Assembly: GCF_027483985.1 (NCBI RefSeq)
Contig: NZ_JAIXTJ010000024.1
Location: 62,001-126,000, forward strand
Reading direction: 5' to 3'
DNA from: Flavobacterium sp.
GTDB lineage: Bacteria; Bacteroidota; Bacteroidia; Flavobacteriales; Flavobacteriaceae
Length of the DNA stretch: 64,000 nucleotides
In this document: positions 54,279 through 62,666 of the stretch, one piece after another
How positions within the stretch are numbered: the stretch's first letter is position 1
Layout of the letters: the number at the start of each line of letters is the position of its first letter
Notes under the pieces: model-generated
Database searches by the model: none
The model's input: only the letters and a program-made list of their open reading frames with translations
What the model was told of the DNA's origin: nothing
Position numbers and translations under genes: made by a program

Positions 54279-56030
54279 ATGGATAAATCAATTTTTCAAG
54301 TTAATCTTACAGGAATTCTTAAAATATTATCAGATAGTTTGTACAGCAGTAAAGATGTTTTCATCAGAGAGCTGATTCAAAATTCGGTTGATGCGATTAA
54401 GTTTCGAACACTGAAAGAAAATTTTACACCTAGTATTACTGTTTCTTTTTATGAAGATGTTTCTGGTCGTGGTTTAGTTTTTTCAGATAATGGTATCGGT
54501 TTGACTTTTGACGAGGTTAATGAGTTTTTGTCAAAGATTGGTTCCAGTTCGAAAGCTAATTTGTTAGAAAACAGAAATGATTTTATAGGTCAGTTTGGCA
54601 TTGGACTTTTGTCGTGTTTTATGGTTAGCGATGAAATTGTGGTCATTTCCAAATCATTAAAAGCAGATGAAACCGTGAAATGGACTGGTTATATTGACGG
54701 TACCTATAAAACAGAAGTTACAGATAATCAAAGTGAAGTTGGAACGAAAGTAATTCTTAAAATTAAAGACAGTATCGACTTTGATTATGAAAAGCTAACC
54801 GATTTATTGACTACTTATGGTGCTTTTGTTGGTTATCCTATTGAGGTTGAATGTAATGGCAAAAAGCAACAAAGTATTTCGAAGACCTTTCCTTGGGTAT
54901 TAAATAATAACGATAGTATCCTTCATTATGGTAAGGAATTTTTTGATGAAGCGTTTACCAATTATTTTTTAATTGAAACAAGCGACAAGAAGAATAAAGG
55001 TATCGCTTATATTATTCCGCATTCGTTGCATCACGGTACAACTCAGAGCAATCGTATTTATATAAAGAATATGTTTATTACGGACAAGGCCGATGCTTTG
55101 GTTCCAGAATGGGCCTTTTTTGTGCGAGTTGTGCTGAATTCAGAAAGTTTAGCTCCAACAGCTTCACGCGAAGAAATTTATGACAATGACGAATTGCAAC
55201 GCGTTAAAGAAGCTTTAGGTAAAGGAATCAAAAACTATTTGATTTCCTTGAGTACGAATAATCCAGCAGCTCTGCAGACTATCATAAGGCATCACAATGT
55301 GGCTTTGAAATCGTTGTGTTTGAATGATAAAAGTTTTCTTAAGTTTATTTATAAATGGTTTAAATTTGAAACCAATCAAGGTGATTTGAGTTTGGATGAA
55401 ATACGCAATCAAAGTCACGAAATCCTTTATATAAGTTCGATTGATGGTTACCGACAATTGTTGCCTATAGCTACTTCTAGTAATGTGATGTTAGTGAATT
55501 CGGGTTATATTTATGACGTTGAAGTTTTGAATAGCATTGCTAAATTTGATAAAGAGCGCGTTTATCAAGAAATTACGGTAGAGTATTTTGGGAATATCTT
55601 AAAAGATTTAGAACTCGACGAATACCAACAATTTGAAGACAAAATCGATGGTTTGCAGTTTTTATTAAAAGAGTATAAATGTCGGGTAGAAGTAAAGCGT
55701 TTTCAACCCAATACCATTCCGGCATTGTTTTATATGGATAAAGACCAAGTTTCTGGAAAGGACATTGAAAATATCAAAGAAGCGAGTGATGACTTTTGGT
55801 CGTCTTTATCAGAAAGCGTTTTTGACACCCAAGAGTTTGAATCTAAATTGTATTTGAATATTGAAAATCAAGTCGTGCAAAAATTACTTGCTGGTGTTGA
55901 TGCTTCTTCTGAAAAAATCATTTTGGAAATGCTTTATGGCAATTCTTTGATGATGGGACATTATCCTATTTCGAGTAAAGAATTGCAAATGATGAATCAA
56001 AATATTATTACTATTATCAATAAATTATAA
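54279..56030 (+). CDS. Divergent, short Hsp90-family protein
   Basis: The 583-residue protein keeps the full GHKL ATP site: RELIQNSVDAI (Glu31, Asn35), DNGIG (Asp70), and GQFGIG (104-109). It also keeps the middle-domain catalytic Arg in APTASREEIYDND (about residue 300). It is shorter than housekeeping HtpG (about 620-630) and its C-terminal dimer part is weakly similar, so it may not be the main HtpG. It opens a tight three-gene unit: two bases to the next gene, twelve to the third. The partners suggest a specialised chaperone device. Client is unknown. Confidence 0.85.
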   Translation: MDKSIFQVNLTGILKILSDSLYSSKDVFIRELIQNSVDAIKFRTLKENFTPSITVSFYEDVSGRGLVFSDNGIGLTFDEVNEFLSKIGSSSKANLLENRNDFIGQFGIGLLSCFMVSDEIVVISKSLKADETVKWTGYIDGTYKTEVTDNQSEVGTKVILKIKDSIDFDYEKLTDLLTTYGAFVGYPIEVECNGKKQQSISKTFPWVLNNNDSILHYGKEFFDEAFTNYFLIETSDKKNKGIAYIIPHSLHHGTTQSNRIYIKNMFITDKADALVPEWAFFVRVVLNSESLAPTASREEIYDNDELQRVKEALGKGIKNYLISLSTNNPAALQTIIRHHNVALKSLCLNDKSFLKFIYKWFKFETNQGDLSLDEIRNQSHEILYISSIDGYRQLLPIATSSNVMLVNSGYIYDVEVLNSIAKFDKERVYQEITVEYFGNILKDLELDEYQQFEDKIDGLQFLLKEYKCRVEVKRFQPNTIPALFYMDKDQVSGKDIENIKEASDDFWSSLSESVFDTQEFESKLYLNIENQVVQKLLAGVDASSEKIILEMLYGNSLMMGHYPISSKELQMMNQNIITIINKL

Positions 56031-56032
56031 CT

Positions 56033-57124
56033 ATGACGGTAGAAGATCAAGTATATGAAGTGTATGATGTGTTAGAAAAGTTAGATTCTAAATACACCTT
56101 AAAGAATAAAGATATTGCTTTTGAGTGCATTCAAAAAGCGATTAGTTTGAAGAATAAAGAATTGGAATTTGATGCGCGTCACGAATATTTATCGCAATTG
56201 GTCTTTATGAACTTTCACGATGAAGCTATTGCCTTGTATCCTTGGTTTTTGAATTATAAAAAGAATAACTACATTGATTTTTACCGCTATCATAGTTTGG
56301 TTTGGAGTTTTAAATGGGTTGTGGGTAGAATTGGTTCTTATGGTAAGATTTCTCGTAAGCAAATTGATACCTTATTTGAGCAATTCGAACAAGAGGTTTT
56401 GGAATTTGGTGCCGGAAAGAAAATCATTTCTTATTTCAAGTTGACGTTGCATACTTATATGGGTAATCTTGAGGAAGCCGAAGTACACTATAAAGCCTAC
56501 AAACGTTCTAGAGCTGTTTCGAGTATTGACGATTGTTATGCTTGTCAGATTAATAATGTGATTGATTTTAGTTTGCAAAAGCGTGATTACAAAAAAGTTA
56601 TTCGCGATAGTAAAGACTTGGTTTATAAAAAATACAGCTGTGATAGCGTTCCGAAAACTACTTATCCTAAGATTTGTATGGCTTATATGATGTTGGGCAA
56701 TTCGCTTAAAGCAGAAGAATTTTATCAATTATCGGTTAAAGATCTTCGAATGACGCAACCACAAATTCCAAATGTGGGTTATTTGATGTATTATTTGGCT
56801 AAGAATAAAATGTATGTTCAAGCTAAAAAATTATTGGATAAGCAATTGAAATACAGTTTTGAAACCAATGCTGATTTGTATAAGTTGCGTTTTTGCATTG
56901 GCTGTTATTTCTTATTTAAAAATGCTGCGGCTGATGGTATTGAATTCTTTAAATTGAATGTAGATGAATCTTTTGGATTGGAAGCCACTAAAAAAGGTTA
57001 TCAAGTCATTGAATTAAGAGATTGGTATAAAGTTCAAGTTGAAGCGTACATCAAATTATTGGATACTCGAAACGAAAACCGCTTTTATCAAGAGTATTTT
57101 GATTATTTAGCGGAAGCGTTGTAA
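56033..57124 (+). CDS. Helical repeat (TPR-like) protein partnered with the Hsp90
   Basis: This 363-residue soluble protein has repeated helix pairs (VYDVLEKLDSKYTLKNKDIAFECIQ, AIALYPWFLNYKKNN, GNLEEAEVHYKAYKRSR, AYMMLGNSLKAEEFYQLSVK, NKMYVQAKKLLDKQLKYS). This is the look of a degenerate tetratricopeptide fold. TPR proteins are common Hsp90 co-chaperones in eukaryotes. Here the gene starts two bases after the Hsp90 stop, so they are probably translated together. A direct complex is inferred. No enzymatic motif is seen. Confidence 0.7.
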   Translation: MTVEDQVYEVYDVLEKLDSKYTLKNKDIAFECIQKAISLKNKELEFDARHEYLSQLVFMNFHDEAIALYPWFLNYKKNNYIDFYRYHSLVWSFKWVVGRIGSYGKISRKQIDTLFEQFEQEVLEFGAGKKIISYFKLTLHTYMGNLEEAEVHYKAYKRSRAVSSIDDCYACQINNVIDFSLQKRDYKKVIRDSKDLVYKKYSCDSVPKTTYPKICMAYMMLGNSLKAEEFYQLSVKDLRMTQPQIPNVGYLMYYLAKNKMYVQAKKLLDKQLKYSFETNADLYKLRFCIGCYFLFKNAAADGIEFFKLNVDESFGLEATKKGYQVIELRDWYKVQVEAYIKLLDTRNENRFYQEYFDYLAEAL

Positions 57125-57136
57125 TTTGTCTTAAGT

Positions 57137-57949
57137 ATGAAATTTATTCGCAATCGTTCTATTATTATTAAATCGGTTTTGGCTGCTTCGGTGGTTTTGG
57201 TGGTTAAGAATTTTGTTTTTAAAAGCCTTTCTATTTATGGACAAGATTTTCACGATTTGATTGAACTGTCTGATATTACTATAGTTTTTACAGGAGCTTT
57301 TTTTGTTTTCGGATTGTTGTTGGCCGCAACGATGTCTGATTTTAAGGAAAGCGAAAAGATTCCCGGTGAAGTTGCCTCCAATTTAGAAGCTATAAAAGAT
57401 TGGATTTATTTGGCATTCAAAGCACCACGAACCGGAAGTGCTGAATTGTGTAGCGAACCTTTGAATCAAACTTTTTTAAGAAACGAACTGCTTTCTATCA
57501 CTGATGGAATTGTGGCTTGGATTTATTCAAAAGAGAAAGATTCGAATGTGATTTTTCCTTTGATTCGTCATTCTAATGAAATAGCCTATTATTTTGCTGA
57601 GCGTGGTGTTGACAAAGAAGCTATAAAAGGTATTCAAGAAAATACTAATGCTATGCGTAAGCAGTTGACGCGTGCGTATTCGATTTCTCGTAACAATTTT
57701 ATTAAACCTGCTTATACCTTGTTGCAAAGTATCTTATTTATTGTGATGGCGCTTTTGTTGATTACTAAATTCAAGTCGCCTGCTGCTGATTATTTTGTGA
57801 CCTTTTCGATTACGTTTTTGTTTTGCTATCTGTATTTGTTGATAGTAGGATTGGACGATCCGTTTGATGTTGCTGCAGGCGAAATAGATGTTGATTTAAA
57901 ACCTATTGATCGTTTTAGACAGCGCTTGGTATCTGATTTTTTGGTTTAG
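57137..57949 (+). CDS. Membrane protein with four predicted helices (DUF4239/bestrophin-like)
   Basis: The 270-residue protein has hydrophobic segments near 12-35, 48-66, 192-212 and 216-240, with a long soluble loop between helices 2 and 3 (about 67-190). The end reads LLIVGLDDPFDVAAGEIDVDLKPID, like the Asp-Pro-Phe stretch of DUF4239 bestrophin-like membrane proteins. It starts twelve bases after the TPR-like gene, so it is the third gene of the Hsp90 unit. A channel or membrane anchor role is inferred. The similarity to DUF4239 is weak. Confidence 0.65.
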   Translation: MKFIRNRSIIIKSVLAASVVLVVKNFVFKSLSIYGQDFHDLIELSDITIVFTGAFFVFGLLLAATMSDFKESEKIPGEVASNLEAIKDWIYLAFKAPRTGSAELCSEPLNQTFLRNELLSITDGIVAWIYSKEKDSNVIFPLIRHSNEIAYYFAERGVDKEAIKGIQENTNAMRKQLTRAYSISRNNFIKPAYTLLQSILFIVMALLLITKFKSPAADYFVTFSITFLFCYLYLLIVGLDDPFDVAAGEIDVDLKPIDRFRQRLVSDFLV

Positions 57950-57999
57950 TGCTGTTAGAAAACATTTAGCTTAGGGTACCACAACCATACCGTTGCTAT

Positions 58000-58043
58000 G
58001 GAGTATCTATGGAGTATCTATACAGTATCTATATAGTATCTGT
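58000..58043. repeat. Four-copy 11-bp tandem repeat (GGAGTATCTAT)
   Basis: Units at 58000-58010, 58011-58021, 58022-58032 and 58033-58043 share AGTATCT and differ at the first two and last bases. It fills the gap between the Hsp90 unit and phzF. The spacer 57950-58154 also carries GACCCGTCCTAAAATA at 58050-58065, which resembles an insertion-sequence end. Confidence 0.85.
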
Positions 58044-58154
58044 ACTTATTGACCCGTCCTAAAATAACAATACAGATTAATAAATATATCCTATTATAGT
58101 TATACAAATATAATTCTTAATCCTAAAGTTCCTTTTCTTTAGTTTTTTTGGTTT

Positions 58155-58943
58155 TTACTCTAGCCATAGGTTTCCGATGGAGTAGGTTTTGGCTTGACCG
58201 CTTATTATAACTCGATTTTCTTTGTTGGTACATTTAAGAGTTCCGGTGCGTTCTGAAATTTGCATTGCGTTTAGTTCGTTTTTGTTAAGGCGATTTGCCC
58301 AGAATGGGATTAAAGAGCAATGTGCAGAACCTGTGACTGGATCTTCTAAAATAGAGGCTTGTGGCGTAAAGAACCTTGAAACAAAATCGCAGTTGTTGCC
58401 TCTTGCCGTGACGATCACGCCACCAGTATTGAGGTTGATTTCGTCAAAGAATTGGCGGTTGATTGTGATGTTTTTGATATCTTCTTCTGAATCATATAAT
58501 AAGACATAGTCTCTTGATTTTAGTACTTCTTTGGGTTGGATGTTTAGTGCTTTGGCGATATTGTGAGGTAAGGTGCTTTCGAGTGGCATTCTTGACGGGA
58601 AGTCTAAGTTGTAGTAATCATTTTCTATCGTTACAATTAGTTCGCCGCTTAGGGTTTCAAAAATTATGGTGTCTTTTTGATAGTTTAGGATTGTTTTTAG
58701 GCAGTGCGCTGTGGCCAGTGTTGCGTGTCCGCATAAGTCCATTTCGGTTTCTGGTGTGAACCATCTTAGGTGAATTTTATCTCCTTTATCTACGAAAAAG
58801 GCTGTTTCTGCCACGGCATTTTCTTGGGTTATTTTTAGCAAAATATCGTCTGGTAGCCATTGGTTTAGTGGCACAATGCAAGCTGGATTTCCTCCGAAAA
58901 TTTTGTTTGTAAAAGCGTCAATTTGGTATAATTCTAGTTTCAT
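58155..58943 (-). CDS. PhzF-family isomerase-like protein, copy 1
   Basis: The 262-residue protein has the diaminopimelate-epimerase-like double fold of PhzF: NPACIVPL near the start, ENAVAETAFFVDKG with the catalytic Glu region, MDLCGHATLATAHCL, FVSRFFTPQASILEDPVTGSAHCSLIPFW near the C-terminus. Family members isomerise small acids. This subgroup is not tied to phenazine synthesis. A second, close paralogue lies at 63295-64000. The two look about 70% identical. Substrate is unknown. Confidence 0.88.
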   Translation of the reverse strand: MKLELYQIDAFTNKIFGGNPACIVPLNQWLPDDILLKITQENAVAETAFFVDKGDKIHLRWFTPETEMDLCGHATLATAHCLKTILNYQKDTIIFETLSGELIVTIENDYYNLDFPSRMPLESTLPHNIAKALNIQPKEVLKSRDYVLLYDSEEDIKNITINRQFFDEINLNTGGVIVTARGNNCDFVSRFFTPQASILEDPVTGSAHCSLIPFWANRLNKNELNAMQISERTGTLKCTNKENRVIISGQAKTYSIGNLWLE

Positions 58944-59055
58944 TTTGGTATTGCGGTTTTAAGGAACTTAGTGGCTGTTTTGGATTTTGGTTCTAAGTTT
59001 GCACGAATGTAGGTAAATTGTAATTTATAACTAATGGGTTTGAAATAGTAATGAT

Positions 59056-59087
59056 ACTGCTAATGGTGACGAATTGTTGTTGGCAGT
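59056..59087 (-). repeat. Cassette-boundary element E1 (short form)
   Basis: On the minus strand it runs from ACTGCCAAC to TTAGCAGT. The ends pair (ACTGCCAA with TTAGCAGT, one mismatch) around 16 bases. It begins 12 bases after the stop of the 59100-59705 gene. It lacks the long central part of the other elements. Confidence 0.6.
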
Positions 59088-59099
59088 CGTACTTCTTTT

Positions 59100-59705
59100 C
59101 TACCTTATAATTACAATTTTGTCAATTATTTTTTTTCGTTTTGTTTTATTAATAAAATTGATAAATGGAACCATAAATAAGATGCTAAATATCAATATCA
59201 CGTATTTTGAGCCAAGAAAGGAAATTTGTAACACTAAACTTAAAATTATATTTGCCTTCTCCGGTATTACATCATAATTACCCTTTTCAATTTCTAATGC
59301 AAAATAGAGGGATAATAAAAACAAGGCAAACAAGACCGACATAGCGATTAAAGGTCTTTTTCCAGTTTTTAATTTTGAAGGTTCTTCAATTATATGTTTG
59401 GAGTTTTTGATGTTTATTTTAAGGAAATCAAAAATTTCATTTTTACTATTTTCATCTTTTATTCTTATGGTTTCCGTTGAATTTTTTCCAAACAAGATTT
59501 CAATATCATCTTTATTTTTTTCTAAAATTATTTCTTTTATGTACGCTAATGGAATACCAATTAAATTTGAGATTTGTGCTTTTCCATTTTTCAATTCAAA
59601 AATTACGGTATTAATATCTTCTTCTTTTGGATTTCCTCTATATATCGTATTATTGACAAATGCTATAATTCGGTCATTTCCTTTAATTTTATTTTCCCAA
59701 ATCAT
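59100..59705 (-). CDS. Two-helix membrane protein of unknown function (cassette gene)
   Basis: The 201-residue protein has a soluble N-terminal region of about 115 residues with a beta-rich start (NTVIFELKNGKAQISNLIGIPLAYIKEIILEKN), like a PH or bPH-type domain. Two hydrophobic helices follow (RPLIAMSVLFALFLLSLYFAL and YVILIFSILFMVPFINFI). No family is recognised. Boundary elements lie just before the start (E2, 13 bases) and just after the stop (E1), giving the packing of a single-gene cassette. Confidence 0.65.
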   Translation of the reverse strand: MIWENKIKGNDRIIAFVNNTIYRGNPKEEDINTVIFELKNGKAQISNLIGIPLAYIKEIILEKNKDDIEILFGKNSTETIRIKDENSKNEIFDFLKINIKNSKHIIEEPSKLKTGKRPLIAMSVLFALFLLSLYFALEIEKGNYDVIPEKANIILSLVLQISFLGSKYVILIFSILFMVPFINFINKTKRKKIIDKIVIIR

Positions 59706-59717
59706 TTAGTTAATTTC

Positions 59718-59878
59718 TAGTGCTGCTTTTTTTATAATTACTACTGACTCTTAGCGGTTTGATATTGTTGGTGATGTGCAAAACTTTTGATTATAAATAT
59801 AAACAAAATTTAGTTTCAAAAATCACAACTTCTGATAAAAACCAAACCCTGCAATTTCTTATACGGCTGTTAGCAGCT
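59718..59878 (-). repeat. Cassette-boundary element E2
   Basis: On the minus strand it begins GCTGCTAACAGCCGTATAAG and ends in AGCAGCAC. Partial complementarity of the ends (GCTGCT, TATAA and AATTGC against AATTAC) gives an R-box/L-box look. It carries TTTTGTTTATATTT (59795-59808), identical to E4. It begins about 18 bases after the stop of the 59895 gene. Confidence 0.55.
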
Positions 59879-59894
59879 GTGTCAACAGACATTT

Positions 59895-60377
59895 TTAATA
59901 TTGACTAATTCTTAATTCCATATCATTTACTTTAACATACATTAAAAAATTAATTAAGTCAGAAATGCAATCTATATCACCATCAAGTAAATTGTCTGCT
60001 ATGTTTTCATTCTTTAACTTAAGTATATTAAGTTTAGAAATTAACCAATCAATTTCATCATTAGTAATTAAATCAAAGTCATCATCATCATCCCATCCTT
60101 TGCCTTCATTGTAATTTTTTATAAATTGCGGTAAAGAATTATAATCATAATTATTTATAAATTCGTTACTAATTGAAGAATAGTATCCTTTCCACAAACT
60201 GAAAAAATAAATTTCTCTTTCACCTTGAAAAGTTTCAATGATTGTTTTGCCGTTTTCTGTTTTATCAATATTAAGGTAAAATTTAACATTTTTGTCATTT
60301 GTATAAAATCTAAAACCAAGTTCATACAAAAGTTCGAACTCTGAATAGTGATCAAGATTTAAATCAAGTATTTTCAT
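59895..60377 (-). CDS. Small acidic protein of unknown function (cassette gene)
   Basis: The 160-residue protein is acidic, with GKGWDDDDDFDLITNDEIDW near residue 100 and a last helix EIDWLISKLNILKLKNENI. The pattern recalls small immunity-type proteins (SMI1/SUKH or Imm folds), but I see no defining motif. I chose the ATG at 60377. The longer reading frame from 60413 would run into the E3 element. It is a single-gene unit between E3 (39 bases upstream) and E2. Confidence 0.6.
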   Translation of the reverse strand: MKILDLNLDHYSEFELLYELGFRFYTNDKNVKFYLNIDKTENGKTIIETFQGEREIYFFSLWKGYYSSISNEFINNYDYNSLPQFIKNYNEGKGWDDDDDFDLITNDEIDWLISKLNILKLKNENIADNLLDGDIDCISDLINFLMYVKVNDMELRISQY

Positions 60378-60415
60378 AAATTTAATGTCGATTAGTGAGG
60401 CTTCTGAAGGCATAT

Positions 60416-60550
60416 CTGCTCACGTGTTACCGCTTCTCGTCGGTTGCGAACTTCGGAACCGATTATTTTCTGTTAAAGATGAAAATTCTTGTGAAACTTA
60501 AACGTGAACTTACCACAAAGTCGCAATTGCGCCAAATATCTGTTGGCAGT
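60416..60550 (-). repeat. Cassette-boundary element E3
   Basis: On the minus strand it begins ACTGCCAACAGATATTTGGC and ends near GTGAGCAG. The far end is less clear than in the others. An internal hairpin CGGTT ... AACCG (about 60440-60460) is visible. It begins four bases after the stop of the 60555 gene. Confidence 0.5.
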
Positions 60551-60554
60551 AGGT

Positions 60555-61043
60555 TTATTTTAAAAATGTTTCCAATATCTCTAAATCTCTTTTCCTTAAA
60601 TAATTATAAAGGACATAATCGCTATCTCCAAGCTTTAAGTTTTCTCTTCTATGATGATAACTCGTGATTGTTGCTACTTGTCTTTCATTATGGAAGTCTT
60701 GTAAAAATGTTACTGTAATATAAACATTCTGTTTTCCACTTTTAGGAACACTCGCTACTGTCGGAGGATCATCACTTCCTGCCACTTTTACAACACTTTT
60801 GTCTGTTATAAAGTCATTTACACTTTTTGTAAAAGACTTGAGATTAACTTTTTTTCCAGTATTTTCATTTAAAAAAAACACATTTCCTGTTGAGTCAATT
60901 TTCATAAACTGTTTCAATTCACCATCTTCATTTTTTGACCATTTAAAAATTGTTACAGTATAAATTTTCTTCTGATTCTGTGAATGGACTATAGCTGATG
61001 TAAGCAATAAAAATAGGAGAAATGAGTAATGTTTGAGTTTCAT
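60555..61043 (-). CDS. Exported protein of unknown function (cassette gene)
   Basis: The 162-residue protein has a cleavable signal peptide (YSFLLFLLLTSAIVHSQ, about 4-20). A short mature domain rich in Lys and Val follows (VTIFKWSKNEDGELKQFMKID, NVYITVTFLQDFHNERQVATI). It probably acts in the periplasm or at the surface. The ATG at 61043 gives a proper signal. The upstream in-frame starts would lie across E4. Neighbouring elements E4 (33 bases before) and E3 (4 after) mark it as a cassette. No domain is recognised. Confidence 0.65.
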   Translation of the reverse strand: MKLKHYSFLLFLLLTSAIVHSQNQKKIYTVTIFKWSKNEDGELKQFMKIDSTGNVFFLNENTGKKVNLKSFTKSVNDFITDKSVVKVAGSDDPPTVASVPKSGKQNVYITVTFLQDFHNERQVATITSYHHRRENLKLGDSDYVLYNYLRKRDLEILETFLK

Positions 61044-61075
61044 ATATGATTTTTTAAGTGAACGTCCGTTAAAAT

Positions 61076-61220
61076 TGCTGCCAACGTTTTTCGACATCAA
61101 GAAGTGTCGATGAACCAAGACCAAGCCTTCACAAATATAAACAAAACTTTAAATTTAAAACCTTTCTAATTTATCATAAATCCTTTGCTTCGTAATTACT
61201 TGATATGGCTGTTGACAGCA
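61076..61220 (-). repeat. Cassette-boundary element E4
   Basis: On the minus strand it begins TGCTGTCAAC and ends GTTGGCAGCA. These 10-base ends pair with one mismatch, and ATCAAG and CTTGAT form a second inner pair. An internal hairpin (TCGACA and TGTCGA at 61091-61110) and a -7-like TATATTTG (61132-61139) lie inside. It begins four bases after the TPR gene stop. Confidence 0.65.
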
Positions 61221-61224
61221 GTAA

Positions 61225-61800
61225 TTATTGAATTGCATCGGAAAATTTTGGTCTTCTTTCTTTTTTCAAAATCACATTTTCTATTTTCTGTTGGATGTTT
61301 TTGTTTATTTTATCTTCTGGGTTTATCAACATCGCTTTTTCAATAATTTCTTTGGCTTCTTCATCAAATTCTGCAACAAGTAAATTCATTGCGTGATTTC
61401 CAAGTAAAGCAAAATTTTCAGGGCTAATTTCAACTGATAATTTTGAATATTCAATAGCTTTTTCTAATTGATTTAAATGCATACAAACTAATGAAGCTTC
61501 TTGTGGAAGTATATGATTGTGATTTTCATATTTCATTGACATTTCTATAAATTCTAAAGATTTTTCATAATTTCTTAATCTCTGATAAATTTTTCCAATA
61601 AAAAATAAAGATTGCCAACTTTCGGGATAAATCTCTAAGGCTTTTTCAAAATTATAAACTGCTTTTTTCGCCCTTAATTTTTCGAAAAAACCTAGGCTTT
61701 TTGGTCTGTAACCATCAAGTAAAATTAATCCTTTTTGTAAGGAACATCCCTTGTTATAGTAATTATTAAATTCTGAAATTTGGTTTTCTGTTAAGTTCAT
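61225..61800 (-). CDS. Tetratricopeptide-repeat protein (cassette gene)
   Basis: The 191-residue cytosolic protein has three to four TPR units: KKAVYNFEKALEIYPESWQSLFFIGKIYQRLRNYEKSLEFIEMSM, EASLVCMHLNQLEKAIEYSKLSVEISPENFALLGNHAMNLLVAEFDEEAKEIIEKAM. These bind peptides or partner proteins. It is a single-gene unit between E5 (14 bases before its ATG) and E4 (4 bases after its stop). The ATG at 61800 fits this packing. Partners are unknown. Confidence 0.8.
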   Translation of the reverse strand: MNLTENQISEFNNYYNKGCSLQKGLILLDGYRPKSLGFFEKLRAKKAVYNFEKALEIYPESWQSLFFIGKIYQRLRNYEKSLEFIEMSMKYENHNHILPQEASLVCMHLNQLEKAIEYSKLSVEISPENFALLGNHAMNLLVAEFDEEAKEIIEKAMLINPEDKINKNIQQKIENVILKKERRPKFSDAIQ

Positions 61801-61813
61801 TTTTCTTATTATT

Positions 61814-61952
61814 ACTGCCAATGTTCCCGCGCTACAAGCAGTTTGGGACTAAATTAAGCCCATTATTCAGATTAGCCAAATCTTCCAAATACAAAACCAA
61901 TTTCAAATTATGCCTGAAACCCAAATTGCTTGTAGCGTGTGTTGGTGGCAGT
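61814..61952 (-). repeat. Cassette-boundary element E5, best-paired example
   Basis: The arms at 61814-61847 and 61920-61952 fold on each other. Outer ACTGCCA pairs exactly over 7 bases. An unpaired stretch of 8-9 bases follows, then CGCTACAAGCA-TTTGGG pairs over about 18 bases with one mismatch. A variable loop of 72 bases lies between. This R-box, spacer, L-box, loop layout of 139 bp resembles an integron attC site in shape and size. Confidence 0.7.
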
Positions 61953-62072
61953 TTTTATTTTTGTATTCCTGTCTTTTTGTATTGGGAAATGTAGTAAAAC
62001 TGTTTTCAACATTTTCAATTGTCAAGAATGGATTAAATAAAACTGTAAACAAATAAATGAGAAGTTATTTTC

Positions 62073-62594
62073 TTATTTATAGTTTACGTCAATTTGAAAT
62101 AAGCTTACTGTTGCGTTGTCATAATGTGCTGGAAGTCCTTCAGTGGTTTTAAGTTTCAGTAAACCTAAAAACTCAAAGCCACATTTTGTGTAGTGATTAA
62201 TTAATCCTGAATTATCGCCAACTGTATCCATTCTTATGAATTGTTTTTGATTTTCTTTGGCATAATTCTTTGCCCATTCTACAATTTTACCGACTAAATT
62301 TTGTCCGCGAAAATCAGGATTTGTTGCAATGCGATGAATATAAACTGATGGGTCTTCATTTTTCTCTTCCCAAATTTGTGGATCATTAAATGTTGTCGCC
62401 CACACACAAGCAATTTTACCTTCTGAAACAATTTTCCATTGTCTGTTTTCTGAAATTTCGGTTTCAACAAGTTGTCTATCAAATTCTGGCCAATGGTTGA
62501 TAAATCTCGTCTTTTGAAAATCGGTCGCGATTTTGTATAAACGAAAAATTTCGTCTGTGTCGTTACTGTTACTATTTTGTATTTGAAAGTTCAT
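62073..62594 (-). CDS. GNAT-family N-acetyltransferase
   Basis: The 173-residue enzyme has the GNAT fold with the acetyl-CoA loop ATNPDFRGQNLVGKIVEWAKN (about 90-110, Q/RxxGxx), then IRMDTVGDNSGLINHYTKCGFEFLGLLKL. It transfers acetyl from acetyl-CoA to an amine. Substrate cannot be inferred. This is the first gene before element E5, with 120 bases between, so it may or may not be a cassette member. DUF1349 and phzF copy 2 lie upstream on the same strand. Confidence 0.88.
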   Translation of the reverse strand: MNFQIQNSNSNDTDEIFRLYKIATDFQKTRFINHWPEFDRQLVETEISENRQWKIVSEGKIACVWATTFNDPQIWEEKNEDPSVYIHRIATNPDFRGQNLVGKIVEWAKNYAKENQKQFIRMDTVGDNSGLINHYTKCGFEFLGLLKLKTTEGLPAHYDNATVSLFQIDVNYK

Positions 62595-62666
62595 TTTTGA
62601 TTTTGAATTATTAGGGCAAATAACCTAATTTAATAGATGATTGCCTATGTTTACTTTGTGACTGTT

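Noticed and set aside
57137..57949. True bestrophin channel
   Set aside because: Only a short Asp-Pro-Phe-like end is similar. Helix count and the large loop do not fit bestrophin itself.
58155..58943. Phenazine biosynthesis
   Set aside because: PhzF-like proteins are widespread and no other phz gene is present in the window.
59056..61952. Canonical integron attC sites
   Set aside because: Ends read TGYYAAC and GTTRGCA and not RYYYAAC and GTTRRRY, and no IntI gene is in the window. I kept the layout as a finding but not as an integron.
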